Source: Emergomyces orientalis (Eukaryota > Ascomycota > Eurotiomycetes > Onygenales > Ajellomycetaceae). From it: DNA of 64,000 nucleotides. The position numbers and the translations under genes were made by a program. Below the pieces are notes generated by a model. The model had not been told where the DNA came from, ran no database searches, and was given only the letters and a program-made list of their open reading frames with translations. This document shows positions 46,131-57,663 of this stretch, one piece after another. The stretch spans positions 3,782,001 through 3,846,000 of the forward strand of contig MOWL01000067.1 of assembly GCA_002110485.1 (NCBI GenBank), read 5' to 3'. How positions within the stretch are numbered: position 1 is the first letter of the stretch; every line of letters starts with the position of its first letter.

Positions 46131-48038
46131 ATGTTTGACCCGGAGAGACCAACGAAGCGGGTGCGCATATCAGGGCCGAATACGGGTGATATAGCACCTG
46201 AAATAGATGTCAATGCGGCCCGCCAAGCGAATGATTTACGATTGAAATCTCGTTTTGAAGCCATATTTGAAAGATATGGAAAGGACTTCAGCTCTGTCGG
46301 CGACGAGATTGACTTGGCGACGGGCAAGATCATCATTGACAATGGACATATTGAAAAGATGAGAAACGAGCAGGACATTGGTGCCCAAACCTGGAAATAC
46401 GATTTTGATCCCCTTGGTGAACCTGAACTCAATGCAAAAAATGCCGATGAAATTCCCAATGCTCCGAATCTAAAATCTGTTCACCAAAAAGGAAAACATG
46501 CAGAACAGGAATCAATACATTTGGGAAATAACATGAGTTTTGAATTTCCTCCCAGAAGCTCTAGCCACAATTCTGAATATCCCAACGAAATCTGTACTCC
46601 GTTTGAGGGAAGTTTGCCCCTTAAAGATATCTTCCTACTTGGAAGCCCGACCGACTTTGATCAACGACGCCCAAAGACTAGCTCACAGTCGGTAGCACCT
46701 CTCTGGCAGACTCCAGACATCGATGAACGGCTTTTCGGATCTTCTCCTGTGCCCACCCCTCCTCCAATTTTCCCAAGGAACCGAACTGCTTCACCCCCAA
46801 ATTCCGGATCTCTATGGGCACTCCCGCAAACTCGTCGAAAGAAAACATGCCGGACAAATGGTGGTAGACGTCGTGGAGCGCGAAAAATGCAGCCACCGTC
46901 AAGGCCCAGAAGTTCTGCTCACAATTCTGATTCTGATTCGGATGACCCTCTGCAAAATGGCCTCCCTCCACTCCCAACACCTTCCAAAGTTAATATTACC
47001 GATGAAATTAAGAATATCATTGACAAGCCACCAGCAATCGTAGAAGAACCAAGGGGACCTTTTGGCCCTCCCCTCCCATTACCAGACTTCGACTTAAACA
47101 CAAATGAGGCAAATGATCAGCAGCCAGAGGATGCGATTCCTGAAACATCGTCTCTGGACCCTGCGATACTCAACTCGGAAATATCTGTGGAATCACCATT
47201 ACTGCAAACAAATGGTACCATAGAAACTGAGGTACTGGCAATTCCAGAAGATGATACGACTTTAGCAGAACCGGCATCAATAACGCAAATATCCATACCT
47301 GCAAAGACAGCGAAACCGAACACCGCAGTTGGGCCTCTCACACCTAATGAAATAAAAATCATCTTAACTCTAAGGGCAATACAGAAACGTCCATGGAAAA
47401 CGGTTTACCGAGAGTTACCCAACAGAACTCCCAGTCAGCTGAGACATTGGTACTATGTCCGATCTACTGATATCAAACACTACACGTCACCACCACTACC
47501 TCTAACGGCGAAAGAAAATGATGCACTGGAGGCCTTCAAGTTAAAACCTGACGCCTCGTGGGAAGACTTGGAAACCGCATTCCAAGACCAAACTAGAAAT
47601 GAATTACAGTGCAAGTGGGCTAAGATATGCCTCGGGGAAATGTGGGAAGACTGGAAAAGCAGCCATCGTTTACATGCTCAGAGCCAGTGCGGGAATTTCA
47701 AAACATCACCCAAACCACCAAAACGCCCATTGGCTTCAAAATCTCCCTCGCCAACGAAGCTCTCGCAGACCGTTCAGACAACATCGCCTTCATGCACGCC
47801 ACGCACGCCGTCCTATGTTCCTGCCGAACCACCGGAACAAGGTGGTGAAGGGTCCGATAGTGATGACCCTCTTTCAGATGCTTTTGGTTCGGCATGGAGT
47901 GGTTCAGGCTTGTCGACGATTCAAATTGACACACCTCCCAAACTTCGCAATCCACAGAAGAGACCCAGATTGCTAAAGGTTAAAGTCTCACCCTGGGCTA
48001 ATCGGACGACACCCAAAAACCAGTCCAACTCAACTTGA
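46131..48038 (+). CDS. SCM3: Centromeric histone chaperone Scm3/HJURP
   Basis: Scm3 delivers CENP-A (Cse4) to centromeres (family knowledge). The gene is a single exon of 635 residues. The Scm3 domain is at about 37-85: LKSRFEAIFERYGKDFSSVG, DEIDLATGKIIIDNGHI and KMRNEQD. The middle is disordered, with SDSDSDDP acidic motifs and an AT-hook-like GGRRRGARK near 244. Two SANT/Myb-like segments lie at about 405-455 (TPNEIKIILTLRAIQKRPWK, PSQLRHWYYV) and 457-505 (LTAKENDALEAFKLKP, WEDLETAFQ, LQCKWAKI). Fungal Scm3 proteins are known for varied added DNA-binding modules. The ATG at 46131 is the first Met; the open frame extends upstream without one. It converges on MCY1 with 85 bp between stop codons. 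Confidence 0.9.
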   Translation: MFDPERPTKRVRISGPNTGDIAPEIDVNAARQANDLRLKSRFEAIFERYGKDFSSVGDEIDLATGKIIIDNGHIEKMRNEQDIGAQTWKYDFDPLGEPELNAKNADEIPNAPNLKSVHQKGKHAEQESIHLGNNMSFEFPPRSSSHNSEYPNEICTPFEGSLPLKDIFLLGSPTDFDQRRPKTSSQSVAPLWQTPDIDERLFGSSPVPTPPPIFPRNRTASPPNSGSLWALPQTRRKKTCRTNGGRRRGARKMQPPSRPRSSAHNSDSDSDDPLQNGLPPLPTPSKVNITDEIKNIIDKPPAIVEEPRGPFGPPLPLPDFDLNTNEANDQQPEDAIPETSSLDPAILNSEISVESPLLQTNGTIETEVLAIPEDDTTLAEPASITQISIPAKTAKPNTAVGPLTPNEIKIILTLRAIQKRPWKTVYRELPNRTPSQLRHWYYVRSTDIKHYTSPPLPLTAKENDALEAFKLKPDASWEDLETAFQDQTRNELQCKWAKICLGEMWEDWKSSHRLHAQSQCGNFKTSPKPPKRPLASKSPSPTKLSQTVQTTSPSCTPRTPSYVPAEPPEQGGEGSDSDDPLSDAFGSAWSGSGLSTIQIDTPPKLRNPQKRPRLLKVKVSPWANRTTPKNQSNST

Positions 48039-48123
48039 CGCCCGCGGCGGAGTTGAAGACAGAATATTTCGAATTTTCATCGAATCATACTGTATTATTG
48101 TTATTTGAATTTGCATATACCAT

Positions 48124-49843
48124 TTACTCCTCGCCCCCCTTTGCATTGAGGACATCTTCAAGTTTAGTGTCAACGGCGCCTCCCACATTCCCAGCCTTTT
48201 CCCAGAACTTGGATAAATGCCGTGTCCCCGAATCGCAAAGTATGGTCACGATCCTATGCCCCGGCCCGAGTTTCAAGGCTGTCTTAACCGCTGCGAAGCC
48301 TAATTCAAATATAAGTCAGAAAAAATAAAAAAATAAAAAGGAGACAGAATAATCAGGACAACCATACAATTAACAGCACTGCTGCTCCCAACAAATATGC
48401 CGTCCTTCTCCACCAACCACCTCGCCATCGCAATAGCTTGGGCGTCCGTGACCCTCACAGCATCGTCGACTAACTCCCTTCCAGCCTCGAAGTTTACGGT
48501 AACACGGTTAATGCCAATGCCCTCGACAATGGTATCCACCTGTCTCCTCCTTCGTGTCCCCTCGCGCTCTTTCACGTCAAACATGACTCCATAACGGACT
48601 CGATTAAAAAGTCCACTTCCTTGCGGATCTGCCAGCACAACAGACATGTTGGGGAGACGAGGCTTCAGGAACAGCGCGACACCTGATATCGTGCCTCCGG
48701 TGCCAGCACCAGCAACAAATGCATCCAATTTGCCCTCGCACTGGGCAAATACCTCCGGACCAGTCGTTCGAAAGTGAGCCTGCCAATTAGCTGGGTTTTC
48801 GAATTGGTCAGCGAAGAAGCCTTGGCCTTGTTTACCAGCCGCACGCGACGCCAGCAGATCTTCGTCTGGCGTTTCGGATATTTCATGCGTGTTATCACGA
48901 TGATGATGTCGATGACGGGTTGGTGCGGAAGAGCGGGCTGGAGATGATTCTGGAGACGGAGAGTGGGATTTGGCTAGAGCACGCGCTCTGTTTACAAAAT
49001 GCCCTGTTTCTACGATTGGGGCTGGCGGTACGCGGTCTACGATGGCGCCGAGTTTGAGCAGGAGATTCGACTTCTCTGTGGACTGGTCGGATGGCATGCA
49101 ACTTTGGAGTTTGCAGTTAGTATATGAATGTGGATGTTGATTATATATATATATATGGGGCGATACACAATTGACGAAGAGAAATATGGGAAAGCTTACA
49201 TATGTGCCAAATACCCCCTGGCCCTAGCCAACGTAGCTAGCGAAATCCCGGTGGATCCCACGGTGCCTTCGTAGATAGCGTCTCCAGAGTAAGGGTGGAG
49301 AAGACCCTTTTCTTCTGCCTAAATGGAGAGTGAGTGTATTGAATAATATTGTAATGAGTAGTTTGAGAATTGACCATCTGTATAATATTCAGCGCCACAC
49401 GATCTTTAGGGCTTCCTCCAGCTCCATTGAGAAACTTAATAAACTGTGTCAGAAAGATAAAACAGCACAATACGGCGATAGATACATTAGTTGTTGATTT
49501 TTTTACGTACTTCGGCTTTTGCGAGAATCTCACATCCCGTAGCTTCAGAAAGCGATTTGATCCTAAATAGGGGTGTATTTCCAATGCACCCTTCTATCCC
49601 ATCGACAATGGGAGGAGGACCAGAATTGCATGGTAGGGCATATTTCACACCGTCAATCATGTCGCCATTTTTAATTTCTACGCTTTCGAAGATGTGAGGT
49701 TCTTGCTGCGCATTATTGCGACCTTTTCGCCGCCGCTGCTGGTAGTGGTGCTCAAGATGGGGGTATAGATCTCTAATTCCAAGAGCAAGGAGGACGCCAG
49801 CCAAGAAGGCGGCGGGGATGTAGAGCCGCGGATTATCAATCAT
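48124..49843 (-). CDS. MCY1: Mitochondrial membrane-anchored cysteine synthase-like protein
   Basis: PLP-dependent fold-type II enzyme related to yeast Mcy1 (YGR012W) and S. pombe Cys12. Exons 49843-49511, 49434-49375, 49318-49200, 49101-48368 and 48299-48124 give 473 residues. Residues about 5-25 (RLYIPAAFLAGVLLALGI) form a membrane anchor. The catalytic blocks are GNTPLFRIKSLS, the PLP lysine Lys121 in GGSPKDRVAL, YEGTVGSTGISLA, MPSDQSTEKSNLL, VAGAGTGGTISG, FVGSSSAVNC and VTILCDSG. A Ser/Pro/His-rich insertion (SHSPSPESSPARSSAP then RHRHHHRD) interrupts the domain after the MPSDQS block. The third intron boundary uses an unusual donor GTCAAT, chosen because it preserves IIQMAEEKGLL. It shares a 280-bp divergent promoter with the next gene. 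Confidence 0.92.
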
Positions 49844-50123
49844 GATCTAGGAACATGAGGCGCATATCATTCGTACATGTACTTAATGTAAAGAAAAGAA
49901 GAAGAAGAAAAAAACATATGTCCTATGTTGTGGCAGCCATCGTTTGTTAAGGAAAAGAAAGCGCAAGTCCGCCAAGCCATTTTTGGTCAACTCCGTGCCG
50001 AAGCTTGGACCACCTCCGCTCCCAGGTGACTTTTTTCGGAGTTCCTCAGTTTTGGAACTTAGAAACATACACCCCTCTCCGCCTCTCCTCTCCGCCTCTT
50101 CCAGCTCCTGTCCTGCCGACGCA
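49844..50123. promoter_or_regulatory. Shared divergent promoter of MCY1 and NDUFAF7-like gene
   Basis: Only 280 bp separate the two start codons. An A/G-rich run (49890-49915) adjoins MCY1 and a CT-rich run (50070-50110) adjoins the other gene. Bidirectional use is inferred from spacing. Confidence 0.55.
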
Positions 50124-51833
50124 ATGGATTCACCTGTTATCACACACATATTCCGGCAGTTATTCCGCCATAGAGGCTGCCAGATTTCCCATCCTCATCC
50201 CTGCGTGCTTTCCCATAACACAATTGCGCCCCGTTCCCGAAGTCAGCATCAATGCCGTACCTACGCCAGCAAGCCGACCCTCAAACGGCGAACACTCGAA
50301 GACCCTACCTTCTGGAAACACAGGACAGATGATTTCCCGAGAGACATGTCCAAGGAGCTGCGGGAGTATCCGATGGTGACGTCTACAGAGTTACGGTCGC
50401 GTCCCCATCGGCCAAGGCGTGTGAAAATGCTAGCGCGGGACTTTATTGAGGGTATTTGATATACGGCCGTAGTTGCTTGCCCAGCCGCGTATTCCCGACA
50501 TTGCATTTTTGGTAAACTAACGTTCTTGTTCCTCTTCTTTAGATAGCTTGTATAATCCCCACTATGGCTACTTCTCCAAGCACGCGACCATTTTTAGCCC
50601 AGGTGAGCCGTTCGATTTCAACAATATGGCCGACGGACCCGAATTCAATCGGTTACTAGGCCAGCGATATCAGGAATTTGAGGACAAGTTGGATGCAGTG
50701 CAATACGATGAGAGTCGCCAATTGTGGCACACCCCGACAGAGCTCTTCCGCCCGTATTATGGGGAAGCAATTGCACGATATCTCGTCACAAACTACAAGC
50801 TCACGTTGTTTCCATACCACGACTTAACCATATACGAAATGGGAGCCGGGAACGGGACTCTAATGCTCAACGTATTGGATTATATACGAGACGTGGATCC
50901 AGAGGTCTATCAACGTACCAAATTCAAGATCATAGAGATTTCGCCGTCTCTTGCCGACTTACAACAGCGGAATCTGAATAAGTCCATTCACACCAGCGGC
51001 CATAGGGGTCATGCGGAGATCATAAACCGCTCCATATTCGACTGGAACACCTACGTCCATTCCCCCTGTTTTTTCCTGGCCCTCGAGGTCTTTGATAATT
51101 TCAGTCACGATGCGATTCGCTACGACCTAGAAACTGGAGAGCCACGGCAAGGTTGCGTCCTGATCGACACCGACGGCGAATTTTACGAATATTACGTCCC
51201 AAAACTGGATAGTGTGGCTTCGAGATACCTTCGAGTTCGTAAAGCTGCCGCACGACGGCCTTTCGCTACTCCACTCCGCTCCCCGCTTGCCAGAAAAATA
51301 CAAGCCTCCCTCCCGTTTGCGCCGAACATGACATTACCAGAATATATACCCACCCGCCTAATGCAGTTCTTTGATATCCTACACGACTACTTCCCCGCCC
51401 ATCGACTGGTTACAAGCGACTTTAATAGCCTCCCGGACGCAGCACCTGGCTACAATGCCCCTGTCGTTCAAACGCGATATCAGCGCACAACCGTTCCAGT
51501 GTCGACCCCATACGTATGATTCTACCAAGCCTCAAATTGAACCCCTTTTTATATATCCTCCGTCTCCCTATAATTATTTTTTCTTGTAAAAAATATCTAA
51601 TCAGTTTTTTTCTCCCCTTACAGGTCCACCAAGGCTACTTCGACATCTTCTTCCCAACAGACTTCAACCTGATGGAAGACGTCTACCGCGCCATCACCGG
51701 AAAGCTAACACGGGTGTCCAGCCACGCCGACTTCCTCGAACGCTGGGCATATGTCGAGGACACGGAGACGCGCAGTGGCGAGAACCCGTTATTGAATTGG
51801 TATAAGAATGCTAGTGTGATGACGACAGCTTGA
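50124..51833 (+). CDS. NDUFAF7/MidA-like SAM-dependent methyltransferase (DUF185), mitochondrial
   Basis: Exons 50124-50451, 50543-51513 and 51624-51833 give 502 residues. Human NDUFAF7 dimethylates an arginine of complex I subunit NDUFS2 during assembly (family knowledge). The N-terminus has Arg, His and Ser without acidic residues up to TYASKPTLKRR, consistent with a matrix signal. Family blocks are DSLYNPHYGYFSKHA (formed across intron 1), QLWHTPTELFRPYYGEAIA, the SAM-binding YEMGAGNGTLML (about 207-218), FKIIEISPSLADLQ, ALEVFDNFSHD and QGYFDIFFPTDF. GAGNG replaces the more usual GxGxG-L of bacterial MidA. It may be a distinct fungal branch of the family, so methylation of complex I is inferred. 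The ATG chosen is the first in frame; upstream frame lacks Met. Confidence 0.82.
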
Positions 51834-52839
51834 AACGATGGGCGGGATGGGATGAATCTTTCTTTTTTTCGAAAACAATGGGGAAAAAATAAGGGTTGTT
51901 GATCAAAGAAAGAATACAGTAGGAAGGCTACAACATAGGTAGCGGCTGGCTGACTGACACTTGCTCCCTGGTTGTTTGGACATCCATGGATTTTTGCTCC
52001 GTTTCCATTAGCAATATTGTCAACATAACGTCGCTTCGCTTACATACCTCGTGCCTTTGTCTCTTATTCTTTTTTCTTCCCCCTCAATTCCATAGTAACC
52101 CTTTTTATGTTCCAATATAACTTCTACACCATTTTTCTTTTTATATGAGGGCGCCGGGCACGAGAAGTTTCCCCCATGGAGAATGTATATATTTTACTAT
52201 CTGGTCAACTATGGCTGTGGTGCCGCAAGTCATTATCAGATCTACTCACCTGCCGTTTTTTGTCTACCTCCCAAGCACTTGTAAGCTTCAGCATCTGGCA
52301 TGGTGTCATTGACATTCTGCATCTCATAATCTGCTTCTTCCATCATACTCGTCCATTCAAATTACGCAAATGACGCTCATTGGCGGTGAGCTGACCACCC
52401 TCCCCGTTCCCGAATTTACCTATACATATCGAGTGGAATGTCAGCTTTTGCACATTCTGGTTATAAAATATATAACTAATAACTTCTGTTACAAAAATTT
52501 TAAACCGGATGAATTTTTAGATTCTATGATTCCCATGTTCCCCAAAGTTTCCATGAATGATATAACCCGCTCCCTGGCATAGAGCCCAAAACATTTGAAA
52601 TATACGACCAAACAAAAATGTAGACTTGATATTCAATAATGTCAGTCTTTCGAAAACAGTAAAATTCCGCCTGATGTCAATGACCAAAAGGCAACAACGC
52701 CACAAAATGCACGATATAATCTTCATACCCGTCCTAGCTCATCCCATCAATTCATTTTGCACTCGGCCTATTATACTTAGGAAATATGTAACGTAAAATG
52801 AAGAAGTTTCGAAAGAAACCCCAACTCGCCGCTAATCGA
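51834..52839. other. Convergent intergenic region NDUFAF7-like / PAL1
   Basis: About 1 kb, AT-rich, with 3' regions of two facing genes. Short ORFs on both strands have no support. Confidence 0.55.
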
Positions 52840-53556
52840 TTAACGACGACGACGGCGTAACCCGGGCAGTTTCCAACTAGGCCCGCTCAAAAGAGACATA
52901 TATGCAGGATCATTCTTGAAATCCTCGTCGCGGAATTTCTGTATAACCACAGTTAGCACAATTCAGATCCCTTACTACAATACAAAAAGAAGGGAGGGAG
53001 GAATGGGAGGGAAATAGGAACATACCATCCCTGGCCACCTCTTAAAATTCCCCCTATCCTCCGTCATCATATTCCATCCTTCCTCATAATCATATGTATT
53101 CCCTTCCGGATCCGTCGAACCGGGTGGGTAATAGGCAACGCCATCCAACGGTCTGGAATGCCAAAAACAATCCGCTAGTTTCCCTGGTGGGGTAGCTTTG
53201 AGCGCTTCCTCGTTGGAAGTCTTTAGAGCGTCTATGGGGTTACTATTCTGGCGGGATCTGTTTCTGTGATGGCTGGCCGCGTCGTACGGGCCTTCGTGGT
53301 GGTAGTGGAAGGGGGTGATGTCATCGAGGAAGTCGATGACATCGGGTGGGAGGTAGGTGCTGTTGTGGCGTGGCCGGGTGCGGCTGCTTTGGGCGTTGGA
53401 GAATGGTGTGGAGTGGGAGCGGGAGTGGGAGTGGATGGGTTGGGATCTTCTGGACGGGTTTGAGTCTGATGAGAAAGCAGGAAATGGTTGTGTTGGTAGG
53501 GGTAAGTTGGAGGAGTCTGGTGGAGGAGAGGACCTAGAGGCAGTTGAGGGTGGCAT
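52840..53556 (-). CDS. Short Pal1-family cell morphology / endocytosis protein
   Basis: Exons 53556-53026 and 52938-52840 give 209 residues. The Pal1 domain is visible from DVIDFLDDITPFHYHHEGPYDA through SNEEALKATPPGKLADCF, YYPPGSTDPEGNTYDYEEG, GNFKRWPGM and, across the intron, KFRDEDFKNDPAYM. S. pombe Pal1 acts in cell-shape control at growing tips, and budding-yeast relatives associate with endocytic sites (family knowledge). The N-terminus is Ser/Pro-rich and disordered. The chain ends in five Arg. It is shorter than the Pal1 proteins I know, which usually carry longer disordered arms. The first Met of the conserved frame (MPPSTAS) was chosen over upstream non-ATG extension. Confidence 0.82.
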
Positions 53557-55272
53557 GGTTTTTTGGACGCGTGGTGAATGTATGTGACTATCTGGAGAGG
53601 AGGAGGAACAAGAATTTGCTTTGTTTGATATTTTCGTAGTTTCTAATATTTTTTGGTAGATGATGCTGGGATATTTTATTTGCTTTGGGTGTATAGGAAT
53701 CAAGAGAGCGCTCAAACGGCAATTAGAGATGTACCAACGATGTAGTTTATGTATGTTACTTTATGCTTGTTTAAGAAATAAAGAAGAAGAGAAAAGAGAA
53801 AGATGTTTGTTTATTATATTTATTATATTTATTATATGTATATAATTAGTGATAGAAGTAATGAGCACTGCCCCCGGGGAAGACATGGTGCCGATGTTTA
53901 TATATACTTCCTAGCGATGTATGCGAAATAAGGCGTGGTGGGTCCATACTGACGCCATGAAGTCGTAACCACCAGCCCATTCTTGGCTTGAAAGGAAAAT
54001 TAGCTGAATTAAGCTACTCTCATTAGATTTATTCTTGGAACTTTCCTTGGGCCGGAAGATGGCGGTTGCTCGCAGTTTTATCCTTGAACACCTCTCCTAC
54101 CTAAGCATTCCTGGCCACTTAAAACGCAGCAAGCAGAACGCCATTTTTAGTATATTCTCACAAATCTCGAGGGAGTATTCATGGATGCGAGGCAGAGATA
54201 GCTTGTGAATTGCAATTTCACGCGAATATAAATAAAACCTGTAATGACTAAACGATGTTGCAAGAACCATGGGAATCTTGAAGAAATAAAAAAGTTAGTT
54301 ATATTCTAGATAGACGACAATAACACTCTGTCTTTTCTGTAACAGAACTTGATGTAAATTTAGATTCACAGTACAGGCTATGCTGAATTGAAATAAACAA
54401 ACATGCGAGGGTATTCGGCGTTTATCAAATTGATTTCCTGAGCCGCACGCCTGACTTTTCTGTCAGCCACCATACACTTGGAGCGGAGCTTGAGAGAGTT
54501 ATCATTTAAAAGTAAACAATAATACCGAAAAATACCGTTGCTCTGGTAGATTGGGGAGCCTGAGGGCCGCGGAAAGGGCGACGCGGGGGAAGGGGAGTAC
54601 TAGCATTTGTGATTATTTGCTCATAAAATTAGCAAGAATATCGTATGGTTTATTTGATTGCCTCTCTGTATAGAGATAAATACTATCATGCTATTGTTTT
54701 TTATTAAAGGAAGCTACCTATCCACTGCAGGTATCTGGTCTTTTGATATAAGTCATCTGTACGGCGTAGTATATGCAAAGTTCGATGAAGCCGGCAATCT
54801 AACATCGAATTTTCTTGAGGCAAGCATGCAATAATGATTGACGGTGCGATGTTGTGTGGTAATAAAGTTGTTTCTGGACTTAAGAGTAAATTTTTCTGGG
54901 AGATTCACTGAGCTTTGTTGAGAGTAACAGCATCAAGCTCAATTAGCACCAGCTTAGTAGTTGGATGACACACCTGCAGTATCTGAGTTTAATGGCATTC
55001 GCGGATACCATGAGGAATCTCAGGCTGCGATTCAAATTGTAGACAGTTTCAAGGTGGTCTGGAAGAGCCCAATCTGATAATATTATCCTGCATGCATATA
55101 GTATGTAGTTACAGCATGTACTGCACATGTAACTCAATCATGTGACCCCGCAATATGGGAAGCCAACGCAACACTGTCCAGGTCTCGCCCAGTCAACATT
55201 TTAATTTTTGTTGACCTTTCAATGGAAACAAACATACATTCCCAAGAAATGTATGCAATATATTGATCTGTC
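53557..55272. other. Intergenic region PAL1 / USB1
   Basis: About 1.7 kb, AT-rich, with both promoters. A (TTTATTATA)n microsatellite near 53810-53838 is listed separately. No gene is supported. Confidence 0.55.
53810..53838 (+). repeat. TTTATTATA nonamer repeat
   Basis: Three tandem units of TTTATTATA upstream of the PAL1 start codon on its promoter side. Confidence 0.85.
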
Positions 55273-56513
55273 ATGTCCCTTGTTCAGTACTCCGATTCCG
55301 AGTCGGACGAGAACACTCACAAGAGCGAAAGCCGTGCAGTGGCAACGAAATTCTCGAGGCGGTCCCCGAAACGACAACGTACTGATAGGAGCAACATCAA
55401 CAGTACCGACAAGGGCGATGGCGATGGCAATGGCAATGACAGCAGTGTACATATCACTTTGCCCCCACTGCCCTCTGAATTCCTTGATCTCTATGCAACC
55501 AATTCGCGAATTAGTGTTCAGGACGACCCTACTCTTCACGATGGACGGAAGCGAATGATACCGCATGTCGCTGGCAACTGGCCCACCCATATATATCTCG
55601 AGTGTAGGTATTCTTTTCTCTTTTCTCTTTTCTCTTTTCTCCCATTCCGACCAGTTCCAAACAGTTCCGTTGAGCTCCCATTTCTTGAACCCCCTACTGG
55701 GTTCGTTCCTTTAGCTGATTTGTTGGTTGGTTGGAGGGTATCCTGCGGCTACAGAGCTAGCGATTCTGGAAGAGGTGATTGCTCGATGTGGACAGAAACT
55801 TCAAAACGGGCTGGAGATCCATGATTTGCTGTACAGTGATCTTGGTGCCCAAACACCATTGCATATCAGCCTTTCGCGCCCCGTTATGCTTGTGACGGAA
55901 GAGAGGCAACCTTTTAGAGACTTGCTCAATGATGCTCTACGTGAATCTGATATTCGTCCGTAAGTACCTGTTACATATATAAAAGCATAACTTTCGGGAT
56001 TTGTGTGAATGATGTAAAAATATGCTTTTCTTCGCTGGTTATAGATGATCTAATAAAAAGTCGAAAAGGTTTCATGTGACAACGGATGGGTTGGATTGGG
56101 TTTCAAACTTTGAGAAGACACGCTGGTTTCTCGTTTTACGGGTCATAAAACCAATGAATAACGAGCTGAACCGCCTGCTTGCGATCTCCAACCAGTCTCT
56201 GGCTGCCTTTCAGCAACCTCCTCTTTATCAGAATTCAGCCCCTGCAACCAAGAAGACTAAGAAACGAGATACGCAAATGCCAACAACTTCAGCCACTGTA
56301 GCGGATTATTCTGATTACTTCCATATATCTATCGCATGGAGTCTCACAGAACCATCATTGGAAGATAAGCAGCGGGTTGCGTCGGTGGAACTGGGCAAAG
56401 TGAAGGAAATCGGAGTCCCCTTTAACAGTGTGAAGCTCAAAATTGGGAATAGTGTTCACAACCTAGAACTCCCAACCCGGGTTCTCGATGAAAGGGGGTT
56501 CTGTGGACTGTAG
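55273..56513 (+). CDS. USB1: U6 snRNA 3'-end phosphodiesterase Usb1
   Basis: Usb1 is a 2H phosphoesterase that trims the U6 snRNA 3' end (family knowledge). Exons 55273-55603, 55737-55959 and 56069-56513 give 332 residues. The start MSLVQYSDSESD is the usual acidic opening, then a basic disordered segment. HVAGNWPTHIYLEW is formed across intron 1. The two catalytic HxS motifs are HIS at 153-155 (in LHISLSRPV) and HIS at 270-272 (in DYFHISIAWSL). FHVTTDGLDWVSNFEKTRWFL (starting across intron 2) and PFNSVKLKIGN are also family-typical. The acceptor of intron 2 (GAAAAG) is weak but preserves PFHV. Intron 1 contains a TTTTC pentamer array. Between the motifs is a Lys/Thr-rich linker. Confidence 0.92.
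55611..55640 (+). repeat. (TTTTC)n-type array in USB1 intron 1
   Basis: Alternating CTTTT/CTC units, about six, just after the intron donor. Confidence 0.85.
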
Positions 56514-57663
56514 CCTTTTAGTTTTGTTTTTAGTTGCGTATTGTGTGACATATTTTGAGGAAACGAATTCCAGCCCGACTGTTGTTGTGCCATTATGATA
56601 TGTCCGAAAAGTGATTCGGGTCGTTAAATGGAATGGAAGGGGTGCGATTCCTGCTGCCACCAAATTGTTTGCTTTGGGGTGATTGTTGTCATTGCCAATG
56701 GGACTCCTCATCATCCCCCACGCCACCTGCTGAAAACAGGGGTCTAGATAGAAATCCTAGCATCTATTTGAAGCCTAGTCTTCTCCTTTAAAGTAAGTAG
56801 TTAATCCTGTCCACTCTGCGGCCCTGCACTGGCATATAGGTATGCCGCGTACTTGTAACTTGTGTTCAATATGACTGGATTTTGATGTCAATCGGGTTGG
56901 CACTTACCATCGTTAGACGTGATCGTCGACTGGATATCTGATATTCCATGCCCAACCAGCCAACCATGCCAAAGCCAGTATCATCACGTAACTAAAAGTC
57001 CCCCAAATGAGCCATTGGTCAAGTACCGAGGAAATAGTTGAGGAACTTGGTATGCTCGGCTTGGCCACTTGGAACTGAACCCGGGCTGGCTTGTACTCCA
57101 TCAAGACTCATATTGATGCATTAGCGTTGTAGTAATTAAGTACTGGCGGGATGTCATAATTCTTAGTCTCAGTGCGGTCCGTACTAGAGAGCAATAAAAG
57201 GAATCGGGCCACCTTCAGCTCTCGCAGCAAAAATAGTTCATTGAATCCTCAAACACCAACAGTTCCTGGGAACCCACTGTTTGAACCTAATGGGTATTTT
57301 TATAGATATCTTCAACTGTACGGAGTAAGCTGCACCAGCATTGTTTACAATTGAAAGTTGAAAAATGAAGTTTGTTCGATGGGCAATATATATTGACTTT
57401 GTGAACCACAATCCAGGCGTTGGTTAAAGTTCTGCTAAGCAGGAGCTAACTCCCCAGGTCCTGGCCAAAAATGCCCCGAAAAAGCGAGCGATCCCCGACC
57501 GACCACATCGTGACCGCCTTTATAAAGGACCTTTTGTCTCACGCTTTGCTATGAACACACTCCTGTCAACCACAATCAATTGTACACAAAAGGTATCTGT
57601 TAGACCTATCCATACCTTTGAAAAGAACACGAAGGGGTTACTAACCCTATAAGTCTTCTCATA
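56514..57663. other. Intergenic region USB1 / DUF3807-like gene
   Basis: About 1.15 kb. One small minus-strand ORF with a membrane segment is listed separately. A TATAAAGGACC sequence near 57521-57531 is a plausible TATA box for the next gene, about 140 bp before its ATG. Confidence 0.5.
56913..57101 (-). CDS. Possible small single-pass membrane protein (62 aa)
   Basis: An ATG-initiated ORF of 62 codons. The first 30 residues are polar and Ser-rich, then LIWGTFSYVMILALAWLAGW forms a plain transmembrane helix, followed by a short polar tail ending DDHV. I recognise no family. Layout resembles small tail-anchored organelle proteins, but a chance ORF or an exon of something larger is equally possible. 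Confidence 0.3.
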   Translation of the reverse strand: MEYKPARVQFQVAKPSIPSSSTISSVLDQWLIWGTFSYVMILALAWLAGWAWNIRYPVDDHV

